Both the position numbers and the translations under genes were made by a program. A stretch of DNA of 64,000 nucleotides from Deinandra increscens subsp. villosa. Taxonomy: Eukaryota > Streptophyta > Magnoliopsida > Asterales > Asteraceae. The notes under the pieces were generated by a model. It was given only the letters and a program-made list of their open reading frames with translations. It was not told the DNA's origin and did no database searches. The stretch is from the NCBI GenBank assembly GCA_039602395.1, contig JBCNJP010000003.1, positions 29,023,081 through 29,087,080 on the forward strand, in the 5' to 3' direction. Of this stretch, positions 59,895 to 64,000 are shown piece by piece (position 1 is the stretch's first letter; every line of letters begins with the position of its first letter).

Positions 59895-59902
59895 TATAAA
59901 TA
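59895..59902 (+). promoter_or_regulatory. TATA box of the right-hand LTR
   Basis: TATAAATA, aligned with the solo-LTR box at 39311-39317. Confidence 0.6.
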
Positions 59903-61036
59903 GAGCTCGATCCATAGCTTAATTGCTCACCAATTTCTTGATTCTTTCTCCTAAAAACCCTCTTATGAACCGAAATGCTCTTCTGTCAAATTTGATCAAT
60001 CCATTTGGAGTTAGGAGCTCAAATTCAGCAGTCAAGCATCATTAGGTATGATTAGCAATAACCTCTTCCAGTTTTTATAATATTTCCTCTAAGTATGTTT
60101 TCTAAAATTATGTAAAAATTAGGGTTCTTGAGCTTGTTTTGCCAAAATTGGGTAATCAGGTTGGAATTAGGGTCTGAATTTTTGTAGGTAATCCTAAAGC
60201 AATGTGCTTTAAGAAAGCCCTAAGTTTATTTCACAATTGGAAATGGTTTGGTAAAGGTTTTGTTAACGGGTCAAAATTAGGGTTTTCGTAACGTTGTTCT
60301 GCCCAAATTGAGTAAAGGTATTGAATTAAGCTTTGATATTTTAAAGTGTATTATAAAATATTATAATGGATGATACCCTAAGTCGGTTTCGAATAAAAAT
60401 GAGTTCTGGTCAAGAAATGAGAAAAATGGGAAATTAGGGTTTCGAAACATGATTATTTAATATAATATAATCCGGAGGGTATAGGGACTTGATTTTTTGG
60501 TATAATACCATGTCTACATATATGATAAGTATATATGAAGTTAAAATGGATAAATATTGAAGTATTGAATATACCGAGTTAATCAGATATTTAGAAGTTC
60601 GTGCGGACCGGAAGGGTAAGCGCCTGTACATTGGGGTTTCTGGCATACCTCACTGGGCGATCCCGGAGTGAGCGTTTGCTTATAGGAACGTGCGTCTTCA
60701 TATTATCATTAAAAGAAGAAGATAACTGCCTGATGAGCATTTTGGTCATTTCGACCCTTTAAGAGGAATAAAGTTAATAATTGAATATTATTAAGATAAT
60801 AAGATGTTAAAATAACCATAGGAAGTGCTTATTATATTGAACCTTACGTTAACGCCATACAATACGCAATTAGGTTTAATTGGAAGGCATAGCAGAGGTT
60901 TTGCTTGAATTAAATGCTTAAGAGTATAAGGTGAGTTCTATGAGCCCACTTTTAAATGTTTTAAATGTTTTAATGTTTTCGGGTTCATATACATGCAATA
61001 TATATTCAGTTTTTTACATGAAAAGTATTTGAGTTA

Positions 61037-62373
61037 GGCTGTGTTTGGCACGCCATAAGCTAGCTTATAAGCTAGCTTATTAGCTAGCTTATAAGCTAGC
61101 TTTTTGACGTTACCAAACGGGGCTTTTTTAATAAGCTAGCTTTTTTTAAAAGCCCCGTTTGGTAACGTCAAAAAGCTAGCTTATAAGCTAGCTTATAAGC
61201 TAGCTTTTGAAAAGCTAGATGGAGTAGCTTTTCAACTAGCTTTTATAATATTTCCAATTTTACCCTTCCCTAACTTATAAATAAATATCTTTATTTACAT
61301 TTATGACATTTAGGTGGTGTTTGTTTTTCTGCAAAAGCTCTTCCTGTCCTCTTCTGTCTGCGCCGCGCAGACCACGCGCAGACATTTAGGTCTGCAGACT
61401 GTTTGTTTTCTCGAAAACATTTCATTAAAAAATGTCTGCCCAGGCTCTTCTTGGTGCAGATGTGACCCAGTCACTTCTGACATCTTCTAACATCTTCTAA
61501 CCTTCTCTTTAAACTGTTTTTACATTAAAAAAAACATTTTTAAACAGTTTTTTTTTAATTCTTTTATAAAAAAACATTTTATTAAGTCCTTTTTACAAAA
61601 CTTTTTCTAAAAAAACTTTTTAAAAACTTTTTAACATATTAAAAAAACTTTTAAGAAACTTCTTTAACCACTTTTTTTAAATCGTCTTTTAAAAAAGTAA
61701 AAAAAAACATTTTAAACAATTAATTTTAAAAAATAAATTTTAAAATGTTTTTTTTTAATTGTTTTTTAAAAAGTTTTGTTTTTAAAAAATGTTTTTAAAC
61801 AATTATTTTAAGAAAAAATATTTAAACAATTATTAAACAAAACTTTTTAAACATTTATTTAAAAACGTTTTTAAACTGTTTAAAAACATTTTTTTGAACA
61901 GTTTTTATAAAATATTTTTAATATTTTATTTAAAAGAAAATTGTTTAAAAAACAATTGTTTGCTAAAATATACGGAAAGAAATAAAATGATTGAATTATG
62001 TATAAGTTTAAAAAATGATTTATTTAAATTTCAGTTTATTTTAGCAGTCTGCATAAGTTAAAAAACAAACACTCTTCTTCTTACAGACTGCAGATGTTTA
62101 GTCCACCTCTTCTGCTACAGATGTTTGCAGATGTGGTCCGCAGACTGCAGACATTTTACCTCTTCAAAAACAAACAGCACCTTACTTTTATGTCATTTTA
62201 TATTTCTAAGCTAGTTTATCAGCTAGTTTTTACCAAACGTTATTTTTTATCAGCTAGCTTATCAGCTAGCTTATAATTTATCAGCTAGTAGCTAGCTTAT
62301 CAGCTAGCAGCTAGCTTGTCAGCTAGCTTATCAGCTAGCAGCTAGCTTTTCAGCTAGTGCGCCAAACACAGCC
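61037..62373. mobile_element. PIF/Harbinger (Tourist-like) MITE with AGCTAGCT subterminal arrays
   Basis: Starts GGCTGTGTTTGGCACGC and ends with the inverted GCGCCAAACACAGCC. TTA flanks both sides (61034-61036, 62374-62376), the Harbinger target duplication. Both subterminal zones are filled with GCTAGC palindromes (61060-61215 and 62204-62357). A 3' copy of the arm CCAAACGGGGC...GCCCCGTTTGG forms a large hairpin at 61090-61185. Carries another MITE inside. Confidence 0.85.
61313..62181. mobile_element. Second TTA-flanked MITE nested inside the first
   Basis: GGTGGTGTTTGTTTTTCTGC at the left and the inverted AAAAACAAACAGCACC at the right, with TTA at 61310-61312 and 62182-62184. Subterminal GTCTGCAGAC/GCAGAC palindromes mark both ends; the core is A/T-rich with AAAACATTTTT runs. 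869 bp, no ORF. Confidence 0.85.
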
Positions 62374-63429
62374 TTAAATGCTTTTACATGTTTTCTATTA
62401 ATACACATACGTAGAATGTTATAATGCCTATAACTGTTTTGAAAATGTTATTACTAGTTATAAACTCTTTCGGGAAGGTTATAATGAATGGGTAATGAAA
62501 TAGTTAAACTTTTGAAGTAAAGTTAAAAAGAAGGAAAATAAGTTTTGTAGAATTGAATTGTTTTAAGAAGGATTATAATAAATGATTATTATGAAGATAA
62601 ATCTTTTTAAAGGTTTTAAGGAAGTTTTTAAAGAAGGTTTTAATCTAAGCAAAGATTGTCTTAACAAGGGTTGAGGGGAATTGTACAATTCAAGCAGTGG
62701 ATGAAAATCAACTGGAGTAGCGACGGTTACTCAGAAGGTCGGGAGGCGACGACCAACCGAATGGACTAAGCTTAGTCCCAGTTAGACAATGCTTAGTAAA
62801 AATAGGTTTTGCTTATAATGTTTCGTATGACTCTTTTATACGTAATGATTATTTGCACAGAAGATGGGTCCCGGAGGCCCAAGGTAGTTTAGAGTATTAA
62901 ATGATTTTAATACTGATATTTAAATGTTTTTGGTATAATTCTGTTATGTATTATACCTGTTAAATGTTTAAAAAGAAAGGGGTCGTTAGGCCCAAATGTT
63001 TGAAGTAACCTTTCACGGTAAAGGTAAAAGTTTTAAATACTTAGAACTCACCAGCGTAAGCTGACCTTTCCAAAAATGTGTGTATGTCAGGTATTGGTGA
63101 TGTTTAAAGTAGCAAAAGAAGGGCTCTAGTGAGGGCAGATTAGATGGGCAAGCTATCAGGAAAGGACTCGGTAGTATACTGGCAATAGACATAGATAAGA
63201 TCTAGGGGTTAAATAATGTTGTATCTTCCTTATTATTGTACTTGACTTATATATAAATGAAAAGTTTTTAATTTTCGCTGCTTGGTTATCTCTGTTGTAC
63301 CATGTGTTCATGAGTAAATCTGACACGTGACCCCTCCTGGAGCCAAAACTGGGAGTGGGCGTCACATATACACCGATACTTTAACCAAGTACAAAAAGCA
63401 ATTACAAAGCAGTGGAGGGTAGCCGGGCA

Positions 63430-63716
63430 ACAAGCTGCGCCGCAACCCCCTTCTGGATAGGGAAACCAATCATACTAAAAATGAAGTTTTGAGATTTTGG
63501 CAACGTCAAATTACAATGCACAACTCGCTAAACCCTGCGTAGAAATTCAACCGCCTCCAGGGCAAGAAATCCAAAGGTGTCGAAAGCAAAGGGAATGAAC
63601 ACATGTTGATTTTCAATGCAGGCTTTCTCGTGTTTAGCAACTTTGTCGAATTCCGTCTTTAAAGCCGCTTGTCCCGCAGTGAACCCATTGTCCCGAAGCC
63701 CAACAAAAAGGGACAC
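63430..63716 (-). pseudogene. Remnant of a conserved repeat-associated plant ORF
   Basis: Reads LFVGLRDNGFTAGQAALK, then HEKACIENQHVFIPFAFDTF and FLRRV. A TAG at 63528-63530 follows, where a Gln codon is expected, and the same frame continues as RVVHCNLTLPKSQNF, IQKGVAAQLVARLP. I recall near-identical proteins scattered through plant genomes in repeat contexts, but cannot name the family with certainty. Broken by one stop. Confidence 0.55.
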
Positions 63717-64000
63717 ACTGGTAAGGTTAACGCATGCGTGTTTCCCCCCAGCCTAGCCAAACACAAAAACATCTGCCGATCGTAAAGTAGATCTCCTCTC
63801 ACACGGATCGATCAAAAAGTTCCAATTAATATATATAATGGCAAAGGAAAATATGCAAGCTAATGTGACACTGTTATTAAATAACAAGTAATAATTTAGA
63901 TTATTTAAATTTAATTTGAGTTTTATCAATGAAAATATATATTTTATTAAATTAATTAATTATTTTCAAGGATCGAAAATTCCAACCTTCCCTGTACAAA

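Larger units (their letters stand above)
59615..63366 (+). mobile_element. LTR of the solo-LTR family, interrupted by nested MITEs
   Basis: Ends GGGAGTGGGCGTCACA at 63366. It matches the solo LTR (reverse-complemented) through the promoter (GGGACTGAAACTGCCAA at about 59685; GGGTATAAATAG at 59891-59902) and the downstream leader (GGTAATCCTAA, GGGTCAAAATTAGGGTTTTC). About 500 bp of the 5' end is missing where the inverted-repeat element now sits. No primer site follows 63366, so this is probably a solo or truncated LTR. Confidence 0.8.

Overview
This is a repeat-dominated stretch of a flowering-plant nuclear genome, probably a eudicot and perhaps an asterid. The evidence is plant-type Ty3/gypsy polyproteins (Tekay chromovirus and Tat lineages), tRNA-iMet primer sites, hAT, PIF/Harbinger, CACTA and Helitron signatures, and a Cf/EIX-type LRR receptor-like protein. 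No prokaryotic feature, tRNA, rRNA or CRISPR was seen. Assignment below the level of flowering plant is inference.

Layout. 1-9628: at least four head-to-tail copies of a ~2.4 kb chimeric unit. Each joins broken RT/RNase H/integrase of one gypsy family (A, minus strand) to the LTR (carrying a long TAA microsatellite), primer site and gag start of a second family (B). 9629-10631 and 21680-22817: the rest of family A (protease, gag, primer site, LTR), split by a nearly pristine Tekay retrotransposon at 10632-21679 with 2829-bp LTRs. 22850-25922: LINE remnant, an LTR-like stretch and AT-rich intergenic DNA. 26064-29174: an LRR receptor-like protein gene broken by one in-frame stop, the only host-type gene seen. 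29175-36934: intergenic DNA with a precise 188-bp hAT MITE, a CACTA-type terminus and a Site II/telo-box promoter-like patch. 36935-40141: a solo LTR with perfect 5-bp target duplications. 40653-47225: a Tat-lineage element on the plus strand, followed by a 500-N assembly gap. 47726-54880: rearranged Tat fragments on both strands, including a spliced-looking antisense extra ORF and a piece of the solo-LTR family. 54933-58832: a candidate non-autonomous Helitron that appears to have captured a beta-galactosidase exon. 58904-59614: a long-inverted-repeat element. 59615-63366: another LTR of the solo-LTR family, carrying two nested TTA-flanked MITEs. 63367-64000: a remnant of a conserved repeat-associated ORF.

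The most interesting signal is intron-like structure in the retroelements. The Tekay gag and pol are in different frames, separated by stops, but one 85-nt GT-AG, U-rich segment can be removed to give one open frame. The Tat integrase is interrupted by two short GT-AG segments (94 and 89 nt). Removing both restores the frame and the exact D-35-E spacing of the integrase catalytic core. Those two segments resemble each other and end in degraded copies of the neighbouring catalytic-aspartate segment, suggesting they arose by local duplication. RNA evidence is needed to show splicing.
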